This document shows, piece after piece, positions 17,196 through 25,544 of a stretch of 64,000 nt of DNA. Each line of letters begins with the position of its first letter. Within the stretch, counting starts at the first letter, position 1. The notes beneath the pieces were generated by a model, which worked only from the letters and a program-made list of their open reading frames with translations, did no database searches and was not told where the DNA came from. Origin of the DNA: Flavobacterium faecale (GTDB taxonomy: Bacteria; Bacteroidota; Bacteroidia; Flavobacteriales; Flavobacteriaceae); NCBI RefSeq assembly GCF_003076455.1, contig NZ_CP020918.1:248001-312000 (forward strand). Reading direction: 5' to 3'. The position numbers and the translations under genes were made by a program.

Positions 17196-19607
17196 ATGAC
17201 AAAATACCCCTACCTACTATTATTTTTTTACCTACTCATCCCTACCGAAACCTATAGTCAAAAAAAGACTTTGCTTTCGCAGAAAAAAGACAGCAAAACA
17301 ATATATGATAGTGATACCACATCAATAGAACGCTATAAAAACCCATATATTGCAACTGATTTTGTAATGTTTGAGCCCGATAACGGGAAAGCGATTCCAA
17401 ATGAAAAAAGGACAGAGGTAAAAGTTGACCATGATAATGTTGCGCTGTACATCACAGCTAAAATATATGACAATGAGCCAACTAAAATTTTAAAGGAAAT
17501 TACCACCAGAGATATTTTTGGTGCCTCTGATCATTTTGCGGTATACATTAACGGTTTTAACGATGGACAGCAAGATTATCGCTTTTACGTGAGTGCTGCA
17601 GGTGTACAAATGGACTGTATTGCCACAAAAGACGAAGAAGATTTTACTTGGGACGCCATTTGGCACAGCAAAGTCAAAATGACCGATTACGGCTGGAGTG
17701 TTGAAATGAAAATACCTTATGCTGCTATTCGGTTTTCTAACGTAAAAAACAAAACGTGGGGATTGAACTTCATGCGAGAAATAAAACGAAATGTACAAAA
17801 GTACACTTGGAACTATATTGATACAAAAATAGAAAACCCCATTACACAAAACGGTCTTCTTGAAGGCATTAACGAAATCACACCTCCTACCCGTTTGTTC
17901 TTTATTCCGTATACTTCTGCCTACTATCAAGAGGACCGCATTGCTTCTGACAGAACCTTTAAGGCAGGTTTGGATATAAAGTACGGTATCAATGATGCTT
18001 TTACTTTGGATGCTATCCTAGTGCCTGATTTTGGTCAGACAAAATTTGATAATGCCATCTTAAACCTTACGCCATTCGAACAAACTCTTACCGAAAACAG
18101 ACCCTTTTTTACAGAAGGAACAAATCTTTTCTCTAACGGAAATTTATTTTATTCCCGAAGAATTGGCGGAAGTCCGATTACAGATTACTATACCCTAGAA
18201 GAGCAAATTGGTGCTACCGAAGAAATTAGCAATTACCCAACCACCGTAAACTTAATTAACGCAGTTAAGGTTTCTGGTCGAACAAAAAGCGGATTAGGAA
18301 TTGGTGTTTTGAACGCTATCACCAAAAAGACAGATGCAACAATACATGACGTTGCAACAGACAGTTACCGAGAAGAAATGGTACAGCCTTTGACAAATTA
18401 CAACATTATCTCTCTAGACCAACGTTTTAGACAAAACTCCTCCATCTCTTTAATCAATACTAATACGATACGTAACGGAAATTATAGAGATGCCAACGTC
18501 TCTAGTTTATTATTCGATTTAAACACAAAATCGAACTCCTATAACTTATTCGGAAATTACAACTTCAGTACCGTAAAAGATGTAGAAGATTACAATGGTT
18601 ATCAATCAGCCTTGGGATTTGCCAAAACATCTGGCCGCTATAGATATAAGATATCGGGAGACTATTATTCGAAAAACTACGACACTAACGACCTTTCGCA
18701 ACTTTTTTATAGCAACTACACCTCCCTTAACTTGCAAGGAAGTTATCGAATAGTAAATCCAACGAAAATATTTAATTCATTTAAAGCTTATCAATATGTG
18801 AACTATGAATTCGAAAATACGACTCACAAAAAGCAATTATCTATCTATACGACATTGTTAAAAGCATCCACTTTACAAAATGATGCTTTTGAATTTTATT
18901 TTCAGGTAAGCCCAGAGACTACATACGATTTTTATGAACCACGAGTAGCTGGAAGATATGTTGCAGTACCAGGATATGTAAATACAGTTTTCAATTTTAC
19001 CTCCAACCCAAACAGACCTTTTTCATACGTTATTCAGCCGTCCATCACCAATTTTTCTGAAACTGATCGTTTAGTGTACGACCTTTACCTTTCGGCGAAA
19101 TACATTATCAATCCAAAATTGTCCTTTTCGCTTATATCAGAAATACAAACAAAGAAAAATGACAAAGGTTTTGCCACCATCGATAATGATGATATCCTTT
19201 TTGGAAAAAGATCTAGAACCTTTTTGCAAAACGATTTAGCTGGAAAGTATGCAATTACCAATAGAATGTCACTTAATTTGACCGCACGTTATTATTGGTC
19301 TTTCTCAGATATTCATCAGTTTCAAACCTTACAAAGTGACGGAAGTTTAATTGACAATACTACGTACACAACCAACAAAAACAGAAACTTTAATTCTTGG
19401 AATTTTGACCTTGCCTATTCTTGGTGGTTTGCTCCTGGAAGTGAAATATCCGTTTTGTACCGCAATTATGTGCAGCTAAGCAATAATGGAGTCGAAGTGG
19501 AAAAGAAATTAAACAAAAACTTCACCAATGTATTTGATGGTAATTTAACGAATATCATATCCATACGATTACGTTATTTTATAGATTATAATTCATTAGT
19601 CAAATAA
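17196..19607 (+). CDS. DUF5916 outer-membrane protein with N-terminal CBM9-like domain
   Basis: 803 residues from the ATG at 17196, which places a signal peptide first (KYPYLLLFFYLLIPTETYSQ). An upstream reading to 17145 would add 17 non-signal residues, so I reject it. The N-terminal ~200 residues are a CBM9/DOMON-like sandwich (VDHDNVALYITAKIYDNEP, DHFAVYINGFNDGQQDYRFY, GWSVEMKIPYAAIRFS, TWGLNFMREIKR). The remainder (DALLVP-like VPDFGQTKFDNAILNLTPFE, ENRPFFTEGTNLFSNG) is DUF5916, predicted as a large barrel. Likely surface or outer-membrane located; ligand unknown. Single gene with its own terminator. Confidence 0.87.
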   Translation: MTKYPYLLLFFYLLIPTETYSQKKTLLSQKKDSKTIYDSDTTSIERYKNPYIATDFVMFEPDNGKAIPNEKRTEVKVDHDNVALYITAKIYDNEPTKILKEITTRDIFGASDHFAVYINGFNDGQQDYRFYVSAAGVQMDCIATKDEEDFTWDAIWHSKVKMTDYGWSVEMKIPYAAIRFSNVKNKTWGLNFMREIKRNVQKYTWNYIDTKIENPITQNGLLEGINEITPPTRLFFIPYTSAYYQEDRIASDRTFKAGLDIKYGINDAFTLDAILVPDFGQTKFDNAILNLTPFEQTLTENRPFFTEGTNLFSNGNLFYSRRIGGSPITDYYTLEEQIGATEEISNYPTTVNLINAVKVSGRTKSGLGIGVLNAITKKTDATIHDVATDSYREEMVQPLTNYNIISLDQRFRQNSSISLINTNTIRNGNYRDANVSSLLFDLNTKSNSYNLFGNYNFSTVKDVEDYNGYQSALGFAKTSGRYRYKISGDYYSKNYDTNDLSQLFYSNYTSLNLQGSYRIVNPTKIFNSFKAYQYVNYEFENTTHKKQLSIYTTLLKASTLQNDAFEFYFQVSPETTYDFYEPRVAGRYVAVPGYVNTVFNFTSNPNRPFSYVIQPSITNFSETDRLVYDLYLSAKYIINPKLSFSLISEIQTKKNDKGFATIDNDDILFGKRSRTFLQNDLAGKYAITNRMSLNLTARYYWSFSDIHQFQTLQSDGSLIDNTTYTTNKNRNFNSWNFDLAYSWWFAPGSEISVLYRNYVQLSNNGVEVEKKLNKNFTNVFDGNLTNIISIRLRYFIDYNSLVK

Positions 19608-19646
19608 GTTAAATATCAGCCATTTTATTACTTTCGAAAAAGAACA

Positions 19647-19690
19647 AACTCTTTCAAAGCTTTACAGAAGGCTCGAAAGAGTTTTTTTTT
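19647..19690 (+). terminator. Terminator of the DUF5916 gene
   Basis: AACTCTTTC (19647-19655) pairs with GAAAGAGTT (19675-19683), followed by a run of T residues to 19690; 40 bp after the stop. Confidence 0.85.
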
Positions 19691-19758
19691 ATAACTAATT
19701 CTATCGTTCCTAAGTTATAAATAATCACAGAACTCCCCTACTACCATTTTAAAATTTT

Positions 19759-19766
19759 TATCTTTG
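19759..19766 (+). promoter_or_regulatory. -7 element of the gpmI promoter
   Basis: TATCTTTG, a perfect TAnnTTTG, 25 bp before the gpmI ATG. No convincing TTG at -33. Confidence 0.5.
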
Positions 19767-19791
19767 TGTAAAACTTGACAAACTAGAAAAA

Positions 19792-21309
19792 ATGAACAAA
19801 AAAGTAATCTTAATGATCTTAGACGGTTGGGGAAAATCACCTGATCCAAAAGTTTCTGCAATTGACAATGCTAATGTGCCTTACATTAATAATTTGTACA
19901 AAAACTACCCAAGCGCTCAATTGAGAACCGACGGCTTACATGTTGGATTACCTGAAGGACAAATGGGAAACAGCGAAGTAGGACATATGAACCTTGGAGC
20001 TGGTAGAATTGTTTACCAAGATTTAGCCAAAATCAATTTGGCGGTTGCCAATAAAACATTAGCAAAGGAACAAGTATTGAAAGATGCTTTTCAATATGCG
20101 AAAGACAACAATAAAAAAGTACACTTTTTAGGACTAGTATCTGATGGTGGTGTTCACTCTCATACGTCACATTTACGCGGATTGATTGACGCGACACAAG
20201 ACTACGGACTTGAAAAAGTTTTCATACATGCCTTTACAGATGGTCGTGATGTTGACCCAAAATCGGGTGTAAAATACATTCAGGATTTGCAAAACTACAT
20301 TGCTCCAACGACAGTTAAAATTGCGTCTATCATCGGTAGATATTATGCAATGGACAGAGATAAACGTTGGGAAAGAGTAAAATTAGCATACGATTTGGTA
20401 GTGAACGGTTTTGGCGCAAAAGCTGCGAACCCAGTAACAGCTGTAGAAGTTAGCTATCAAAATGACATTACAGATGAGTTTATAGCTCCTGTTGTTATGG
20501 TTGATGCTAACAACCAACCATTAGCAAAAATCGAAGAAGATGATGTGGTTATCTTTTTCAACTTTAGAACTGATAGAGGTCGCGAATTGACTGAAGCACT
20601 TTCGCAAAAAGACTTTCACGAGCAAAACATGCACAAGTTGAACTTGTACTATGTTACGTTGACCAATTATGATGAAACGTACCAGAACGTAAAAGTAGTT
20701 TACAACAAAGACAACATCACAGAAACATTGGGTGAAGTTTTGGAGAAAGCAGGCAAGAAACAAATTAGAATTGCTGAAACTGAAAAATATCCACACGTAA
20801 CTTTCTTCTTTTCTGGAGGTCGCGAAGAGCCTTTTATTGGCGAAAGCAGAATCTTAAAAAATTCACCAAAAGTAGCAACCTACGATTTGCAACCAGAAAT
20901 GAGTGCAAATGAATTAACAGATGCTTTGGTTCCTGAAATTGAAAAAGGAGACGTAGATTTTGTATGTCTAAACTTTGCCAATGGAGACATGGTAGGACAT
21001 ACTGGAATTATGGCTGCTGCAATTCAAGCTTGTGAAGCAGTTGACAATTGTGTCGAAAGAGTAATCAATGCTGCTATTGCAAACGATTATACAGTACTTG
21101 TAATTGCCGATCACGGAAATTGTGAAACAATGATCAACCCTGACGGTAGTCCAAACACCGCTCACACTACAAATCCTGTCCCTTTTATCTTGGTTGATAA
21201 AGAAATCAAAAAAGTACATGATGGTGTCCTTGGTGATATTGCTCCAACAATACTTGACTTAATGGGAGTTGAAAAACCGGCAGTAATGACGCAACATTCA
21301 CTTTTATAA
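19792..21309 (+). CDS. gpmI: 2,3-bisphosphoglycerate-independent phosphoglycerate mutase
   Basis: Interconverts 3- and 2-phosphoglycerate in glycolysis; di-manganese enzyme of the alkaline phosphatase superfamily. 505 residues, full length. D11 (LMILDGWG) and the phosphorylated nucleophile S61 (GQMGNSEVGHMNLGAGR) are in place, as are the metal-binding segments HAFTDGRDVDP, FFNFRTDRGREL, NFANGDMVGHTG and VIADHGNCE...NTAHTTNPVP. Single gene. Its natural terminator has been split by the adjacent insertion sequence, so 3' processing or read-through may be altered. Confidence 0.98.
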   Translation: MNKKVILMILDGWGKSPDPKVSAIDNANVPYINNLYKNYPSAQLRTDGLHVGLPEGQMGNSEVGHMNLGAGRIVYQDLAKINLAVANKTLAKEQVLKDAFQYAKDNNKKVHFLGLVSDGGVHSHTSHLRGLIDATQDYGLEKVFIHAFTDGRDVDPKSGVKYIQDLQNYIAPTTVKIASIIGRYYAMDRDKRWERVKLAYDLVVNGFGAKAANPVTAVEVSYQNDITDEFIAPVVMVDANNQPLAKIEEDDVVIFFNFRTDRGRELTEALSQKDFHEQNMHKLNLYYVTLTNYDETYQNVKVVYNKDNITETLGEVLEKAGKKQIRIAETEKYPHVTFFFSGGREEPFIGESRILKNSPKVATYDLQPEMSANELTDALVPEIEKGDVDFVCLNFANGDMVGHTGIMAAAIQACEAVDNCVERVINAAIANDYTVLVIADHGNCETMINPDGSPNTAHTTNPVPFILVDKEIKKVHDGVLGDIAPTILDLMGVEKPAVMTQHSLL

Positions 21310-21334
21310 TCCATTATAAAATCAATAAAAAAGT

Positions 21335-21350
21335 AAAGCTACCTTAATCG
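21335..21350 (+). terminator. Left half of the gpmI terminator, interrupted by the IS
   Basis: AAAGCTACC (21335-21343) is the ascending arm, followed by the loop sequence TTAATCG where the IS begins. Its partner arm GGTAGCTTT is 1.77 kb away at 23112-23120. Joined without the element they give a 9-bp stem, a 7-base loop and a T run: a classic intrinsic terminator. Confidence 0.85.
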
Positions 21351-21388
21351 GAGGGCACTGAAAAAGTCTTTCTAATAAATTGACACAT

Positions 21389-21427
21389 AAAAAGGAGTAG
21401 ATATCTATGGATTTCTACTCCTTTTTT
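21389..21427. terminator. Left-end insulating hairpin of the IS
   Basis: AAAAAGGAGTAGA (21389-21401) pairs with TCTACTCCTTTTT (21414-21426), 12-base loop, T run after and A run before. Lying between the IS left end and the transposase ATG, it should stop transcripts entering from gpmI and so keep transposase expression low. Confidence 0.82.
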
Positions 21428-21461
21428 CTTATATTTAAATCTAATTATAAGTGTTTTTTAG

Positions 21462-22910
21462 ATGTTAGTACAACAACAAACAATACAATTCAGCGAGTAT
21501 TCTTCGTTGTATGATTTAATAGTTCCAAAAGAAAATCTATTAAGAAAAATTAATGATTTGATTGATTTTTCATTCATTTACGATGAGTTGTTAAATAAGT
21601 ACTGTCCCAATAATGGGCGAATGGCAGAAAGTCCCGTTCGTATGTTTAAGTATTTACTACTTAAAACAATCTATACTGTTTCCGATATTGATGTCGTGGA
21701 GCGTTCTCAATACGATATGTCCTTCAAATATTTTTTGGATATGAATCCAGAAGACGATGTTATCAATCCGAGTTCGTTAACAAAATTTAGAAAACTACGT
21801 CTAAAGGATACCGACCTATTAAATCTGTTGATAAACAAAACAGTCACCATTGCTATCGAAAAAGGTATTATTCGTTCGAAGTCTATCATCGTTGATGCCA
21901 CACATACTTTATCAAGATCCAATCCATTTTTAGCCATCGATGTATTGAGAGAACGTTCCAAGCTACTGCGAAAAACAGTATACAGCTTTGAGCAGGAATT
22001 CAAAGAACATATGCCTGAAAAAAATACAGACAATGACTTAGAGAAGGAACTTGCTTATTGTAAAGAGTTGGAAAAACGCATTGAAAATGAGCCGTCAATA
22101 AGTTCGATTCCAGCTGTGAAAGAGAAATTAAATCTACTCAAAGAAACTGTAGAAGACACTCAAGAAAATTTTACCTTATCAAAAGATGCAGATGCTAAAA
22201 CGGGTCATAAATCTGCTGATAGTTCTTTCTTTGGATATAAGACTCACTTAGCTATGACCGAGGAGCGCATCATTACAGCGGCTGTAGTCACATCAGGTGA
22301 AAAAGGGGATGGACCAGAATTACCTAGACTTTTAGCGATTAGTCAAAAAAACGGAATTGATGTTGATACTATTATTGGGGATGGAGCTTATACAGGAAAA
22401 GAAAATCTCAAACTCACAAGGGAGCAAAATATTAAAGTGGTAGCCAGACTAAATGTTACAATAGCACAAGGAGCTAGAAAAGACGAAGATAAATTTGACT
22501 ATAATAAAGATGCCGATAGATTTGTTTGCACTGCTGGTCATATGGCCATACGAAAGGCTCGCCAAGGTAAAAAAAATGTTGGAACCAATCAAATACAAAC
22601 CTACTATTTTGATGTGGAAAAATGTAAGACCTGCTCTTTAAAAGAGGGTTGTTATAAAGAAGGATCCAAGACAAAAACATATTCGGTGTCGATAAAATCG
22701 GACTTACACCAAGAACAAATCAGCTTTCAAGAAACTGACTATTACAAAGAAAAAGCAAAACATCGATATAAAATAGAAGCGAAAAATAGTGAGTTGAAAA
22801 ATGTACATGGTTATGATAGAGCAATATCATATGGCATTACCAATATGCAAATGCAAGGTGCAATAGCAATTTTCGCAGTCAACTTAAAAAGAATACTCAA
22901 ATTAATGTAG
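21462..22910 (+). CDS. IS1182-family transposase
   Basis: 482 residues, full length for the family. The N-terminal DUF772-type domain (about 50-125: PVRMFKYLLLKTIYTVSDID, FKYFLDMNPEDDVINPSSLT) is followed by a DDE catalytic core starting at D145 (SIIVDATHTLSR) and continuing with SADSSFFGYKTHLAMTEER, TIIGDGAYTGKENLK, and a Cys-rich segment CKTCSLKEGCYKEG before YKEKAKHRYKIEAKNSELKN, which supplies the catalytic Glu region. No frameshift or stop. ATG at 21462 lies 35 bp after the insulating hairpin. Codon use is like the host's, so it is probably of Bacteroidota origin. Confidence 0.95.
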   Translation: MLVQQQTIQFSEYSSLYDLIVPKENLLRKINDLIDFSFIYDELLNKYCPNNGRMAESPVRMFKYLLLKTIYTVSDIDVVERSQYDMSFKYFLDMNPEDDVINPSSLTKFRKLRLKDTDLLNLLINKTVTIAIEKGIIRSKSIIVDATHTLSRSNPFLAIDVLRERSKLLRKTVYSFEQEFKEHMPEKNTDNDLEKELAYCKELEKRIENEPSISSIPAVKEKLNLLKETVEDTQENFTLSKDADAKTGHKSADSSFFGYKTHLAMTEERIITAAVVTSGEKGDGPELPRLLAISQKNGIDVDTIIGDGAYTGKENLKLTREQNIKVVARLNVTIAQGARKDEDKFDYNKDADRFVCTAGHMAIRKARQGKKNVGTNQIQTYYFDVEKCKTCSLKEGCYKEGSKTKTYSVSIKSDLHQEQISFQETDYYKEKAKHRYKIEAKNSELKNVHGYDRAISYGITNMQMQGAIAIFAVNLKRILKLM

Positions 22911-22914
22911 AAAA

Positions 22915-22986
22915 ATGAAAGCTACTGCTGCATTACTCAAAATGACTCTAGCTAAACTCAAAATAGCCTTATTGAACCAACATTAA
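22915..22986 (+). CDS. Possible 23-residue peptide after the transposase
   Basis: ATG four bases after the transposase stop opens a 23-codon frame, MKATAALLKMTLAKLKIALL then NQH, ending at 22986 before the IS terminator. The peptide is Ala/Leu/Lys-rich and would form an amphipathic helix. No homologue recognised; it could equally be chance or a worn end of the element. Only conservation in other copies of this IS could show it is a gene. Confidence 0.25.
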   Translation: MKATAALLKMTLAKLKIALLNQH

Positions 22987-23004
22987 AAATCAAGATTAAA
23001 AAGG

Positions 23005-23050
23005 AAAACGCTTGCAACGGATTATATAACTCCTGTTACAAGCGTTTTTT
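23005..23050 (+). terminator. Transposase terminator at the IS right end
   Basis: AACGCTTGCAAC pairs with GTTACAAGCGTT (one C-A mismatch), followed by seven T. Lies 95 bp after the transposase stop, inside the element. Confidence 0.85.
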
Positions 23051-23103
23051 TATTGTCTAAAAAACGATGATAATCAAAATATGCGATGTTTTTCAGTGCC
23101 CTC

Positions 23104-23127
23104 CTTAATCGGGTAGCTTTTTTTATT
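23104..23127 (+). terminator. Right half of the gpmI terminator, displaced by the IS
   Basis: Second copy of the target duplication CTTAATCG (23104-23111), then the descending arm GGTAGCTTT (23112-23120) and its T run. Orphaned from its partner arm at 21335-21343. Confidence 0.85.
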
Positions 23128-23168
23128 TAAAAAAAGGTTAAAATTTTCAAAATCGATAGTATTACTAT

Positions 23169-23176
23169 TATATTTG
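23169..23176 (+). promoter_or_regulatory. -7 element of the export operon promoter
   Basis: TATATTTG, a perfect TAnnTTTG, 17 bp before the chosen TetR start (ATG 23194). It overlaps a GTG at 23176 that would otherwise extend the gene, which argues for the shorter start. Confidence 0.55.
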
Positions 23177-23193
23177 TGCAAACAACTTTCAAC

Positions 23194-23871
23194 ATGCACT
23201 CAATAGTATCCAATATTTCGATTAAGGTAAACGAAAAAATCTACGTCAAAGATCCTGAAACCTCAGCACTAGGAAAAAAAATTCTGCAAGAAAGCATCTT
23301 TCTTATTGACGAAATTGGCTTCGATGCTTTTACATTTAAAAAATTAGGTGAAAAGATAGGGTCAAATGAAAGTTCGATTTACCGTTATTTCGAAAACAAA
23401 CATAAGCTATTGGTTTACTTGTGCTCTTGGTATTGGAGTTGGATCGAATATCGTATGGTTTTTAATATGATCAATATTGATGATCCCTATGAACGATTAA
23501 AAAGGGCCATTACCGTAGTTACTGAGCGATCAGAAGAAGACCTGTCGATACCACACATAAATGAAGCCGTACTGAACAAAATCATCATTTCTGAATTCAC
23601 AAAAACATTACACACAAAGGAAATTGATGACGAAAATAGAGAAGGCTTTTTCTTGATTTATAAAAGTGTAATCAATCATATTGTTCAATTAATTATCGAA
23701 ATCAATCCTGACTATCCTTACCCAAAAAGTTTAGCATCATCAGTTATAGAAGGGGCATTGCATCAATATTTTTTACAAGATCATTTAAAAACCATTACCA
23801 ATTGTAATGAAAACATATCCCCTACCGACTTTTACCTAAATCTTATTACCTTAACTCTGCAAAAACAATAA
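23194..23871 (+). CDS. TetR/AcrR-family regulator heading an export operon
   Basis: 225 residues from the ATG at 23194 (231 if a GTG at 23176 were used, but that codon lies in the promoter). The N-terminal helix-turn-helix covers about 30-75: AFTFKKLGEKIGSNESSIYR, YFENKHKLLVYL. The C-terminal ligand domain is diverged and has an unusually aromatic stretch (CSWYWSWIEYRMVF). It begins 11 bp before the ABC transporter gene and is probably co-transcribed, so the likely role is autoregulated repression of the exporter; the signal is unknown. Confidence 0.85.
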   Translation: MHSIVSNISIKVNEKIYVKDPETSALGKKILQESIFLIDEIGFDAFTFKKLGEKIGSNESSIYRYFENKHKLLVYLCSWYWSWIEYRMVFNMINIDDPYERLKRAITVVTERSEEDLSIPHINEAVLNKIIISEFTKTLHTKEIDDENREGFFLIYKSVINHIVQLIIEINPDYPYPKSLASSVIEGALHQYFLQDHLKTITNCNENISPTDFYLNLITLTLQKQ

Positions 23872-23881
23872 AAAGCTACTT

Positions 23882-25540
23882 ATGAAACCATTAGAACGTT
23901 TTTACAACTTACTCGAATTAGACAAGAAAGATGTCTATCAATTGTTTTTTTATGGTATCCTATCTGGAGTAATTAGTTTATCACTACCTCTAGGAATCCA
24001 AGCTATTACTAACTTCATTCAATCTGGTCGCGCTAGTGCTTCTTGGATTGTGCTGATCATCATGGTCGTTTTTGGAGTTGCGTTGGTCGGTATATTGTCT
24101 TTCATGCAATTGCGTATCATGGAGAATCTACAACAAAAAATATTTATCCGTTCATCGTTTGAATTTTCGGTTCGTTTACCTAAAATAAAATTTGAAGAAT
24201 ATTATAACAGTTACGCACCAGAACTTGCTAATCGTTTTTTTGATACTCTAACAATACAAAAAGGAACTGCAAAGCTACTTATCGGATTTTCAGCGGCCAT
24301 ATTGCAAATTATTTTCGGAATTATACTATTGTCGTTGTACCACAATTATTTCATTATTTTCGGAATCATGTTAATGATTTTGCTGTACTTTATATTTAAA
24401 TTCTCCTATAATTCCGGCTTAGATACAAGTATGAAGGAGTCAAAATACAAGTACAAGGTAGCTGGATGGCTGCAAGAATTGGCACGAAACAATTACACTT
24501 TTCGCAATCAAATGCATCATGATTTTGCTTTATCAAAAAATGATGCATTAGTATCTGAATATTTACTTTATCGAGAGAAACATTTCTCTGTAATCAAAAC
24601 TCAATTTACACAGCTAGTACTTTTCAAAATTATCATAACAGCTAGCTTATTGTCCATTGGAGGTTACTTAGTACTTTCGCAAGAAATGAATATTGGTCAG
24701 TTTGTAGCTGCAGAAATCATTATATTATTAGTAATTACTTCGGTAGAAAAAATAGTTCTAGGACTAGAAACATTTTACGACGTATTAACAGCTGTGGAAA
24801 AAATTGGACAAGTTACTGATCTAGCATTAGAAGAAGAGTTTCCGGTTGATTATAACAATTGCTACACCTCCATCGCACTAGACGTGGAAAAATTAAGTTT
24901 CAAATTCCCTGACTCCAAAACAAAGATTCTTGATACTATATCGTTAAAAATAGAACAAGGAGAACGCATTTTTATTGATGGAGAAAATGGATCAGGAAAA
25001 ACAACATTAATTCGTATTCTATCAGGCTTAATGCAGCCTACACATGGTGCTATTTATATAAATGATGACAGTTTTACCAAAATAAATCTTAATCAATACC
25101 GATCACAAATTGAAAGTATAATTTATAACGAAACCCCTTTTGAAGGTACAGTTATCGAAAACATTACGTTCAAAAGCCAACATATCAAAGAGGAGAACTT
25201 AAAATGGGCTATTGAGGGCACAAAACTATCTGATTTTGTAAAATCGTTACCACAAGGACTTCTTACTCCGATTTTTCCTGAGGGAAAACAACTATCGTCT
25301 TCAAATGCTCAAAAATTACTTTTAGCACGAAGTATTATAAGCAAACCAAAGATATTATTTTATGAAGACCCAACTGATACTATGGATGACAAAGTAGCCA
25401 ATGAAATCATCGATTTTATAACTGCAAAAGAAAACAACTGGACAATCATAGTTTCTTCTAAAAACCCCTACTGGAAAACCAAATGCAATCGAGAAATCAC
25501 CATGCAAAACGGAAAAATTCTTTTAGACCAAAAAAAATAA
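23882..25540 (+). CDS. ABC exporter (membrane domain plus degenerate ATPase domain)
   Basis: 552 residues: a six-helix type-I exporter membrane domain (about 1-310) fused to a nucleotide-binding domain (about 330-550), no peptidase domain. Walker A is intact (G367-ENGSGKTT). The others are not: the Q-loop Gln is Asn (IIYNETPFEG), the LSGGQ signature is LSSSNAQ (471-477), the Walker B/catalytic pair Asp-Glu is Glu495-Asp496 (ILFYEDPTD), and the H-loop His is replaced by Ser (TIIVSSKNPYW). With the HlyD-like and TolC-like genes it forms a type-I-secretion-like tripartite system. ATP binding looks possible; efficient hydrolysis is doubtful unless the swapped acids compensate. It is in frame and undamaged, so the changes look selected rather than decayed. 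Confidence 0.88.
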   Translation: MKPLERFYNLLELDKKDVYQLFFYGILSGVISLSLPLGIQAITNFIQSGRASASWIVLIIMVVFGVALVGILSFMQLRIMENLQQKIFIRSSFEFSVRLPKIKFEEYYNSYAPELANRFFDTLTIQKGTAKLLIGFSAAILQIIFGIILLSLYHNYFIIFGIMLMILLYFIFKFSYNSGLDTSMKESKYKYKVAGWLQELARNNYTFRNQMHHDFALSKNDALVSEYLLYREKHFSVIKTQFTQLVLFKIIITASLLSIGGYLVLSQEMNIGQFVAAEIIILLVITSVEKIVLGLETFYDVLTAVEKIGQVTDLALEEEFPVDYNNCYTSIALDVEKLSFKFPDSKTKILDTISLKIEQGERIFIDGENGSGKTTLIRILSGLMQPTHGAIYINDDSFTKINLNQYRSQIESIIYNETPFEGTVIENITFKSQHIKEENLKWAIEGTKLSDFVKSLPQGLLTPIFPEGKQLSSSNAQKLLLARSIISKPKILFYEDPTDTMDDKVANEIIDFITAKENNWTIIVSSKNPYWKTKCNREITMQNGKILLDQKK

Positions 25541-25544
25541 CAGC

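Larger units (their letters stand above)
21351..23103 (+). mobile_element. IS1182-family insertion sequence (1753 bp)
   Basis: Bounded by perfect inverted repeats: GAGGGCACTGAAAAA at 21351-21365 and TTTTTCAGTGCCCTC at 23089-23103. The 8-bp target CTTAATCG is duplicated on both sides (21343-21350 and 23104-23111), as expected for a recent, intact insertion. One full-length transposase gene, a hairpin near the left end and a terminator near the right end. The pairing of flanks and the intact reading frame suggest it may still be active. Confidence 0.93.

Noticed and set aside
17490..17930. 146-codon frame opposite the DUF5916 gene
   Set aside because: Fully inside a well-supported coding sequence and without recognisable features.
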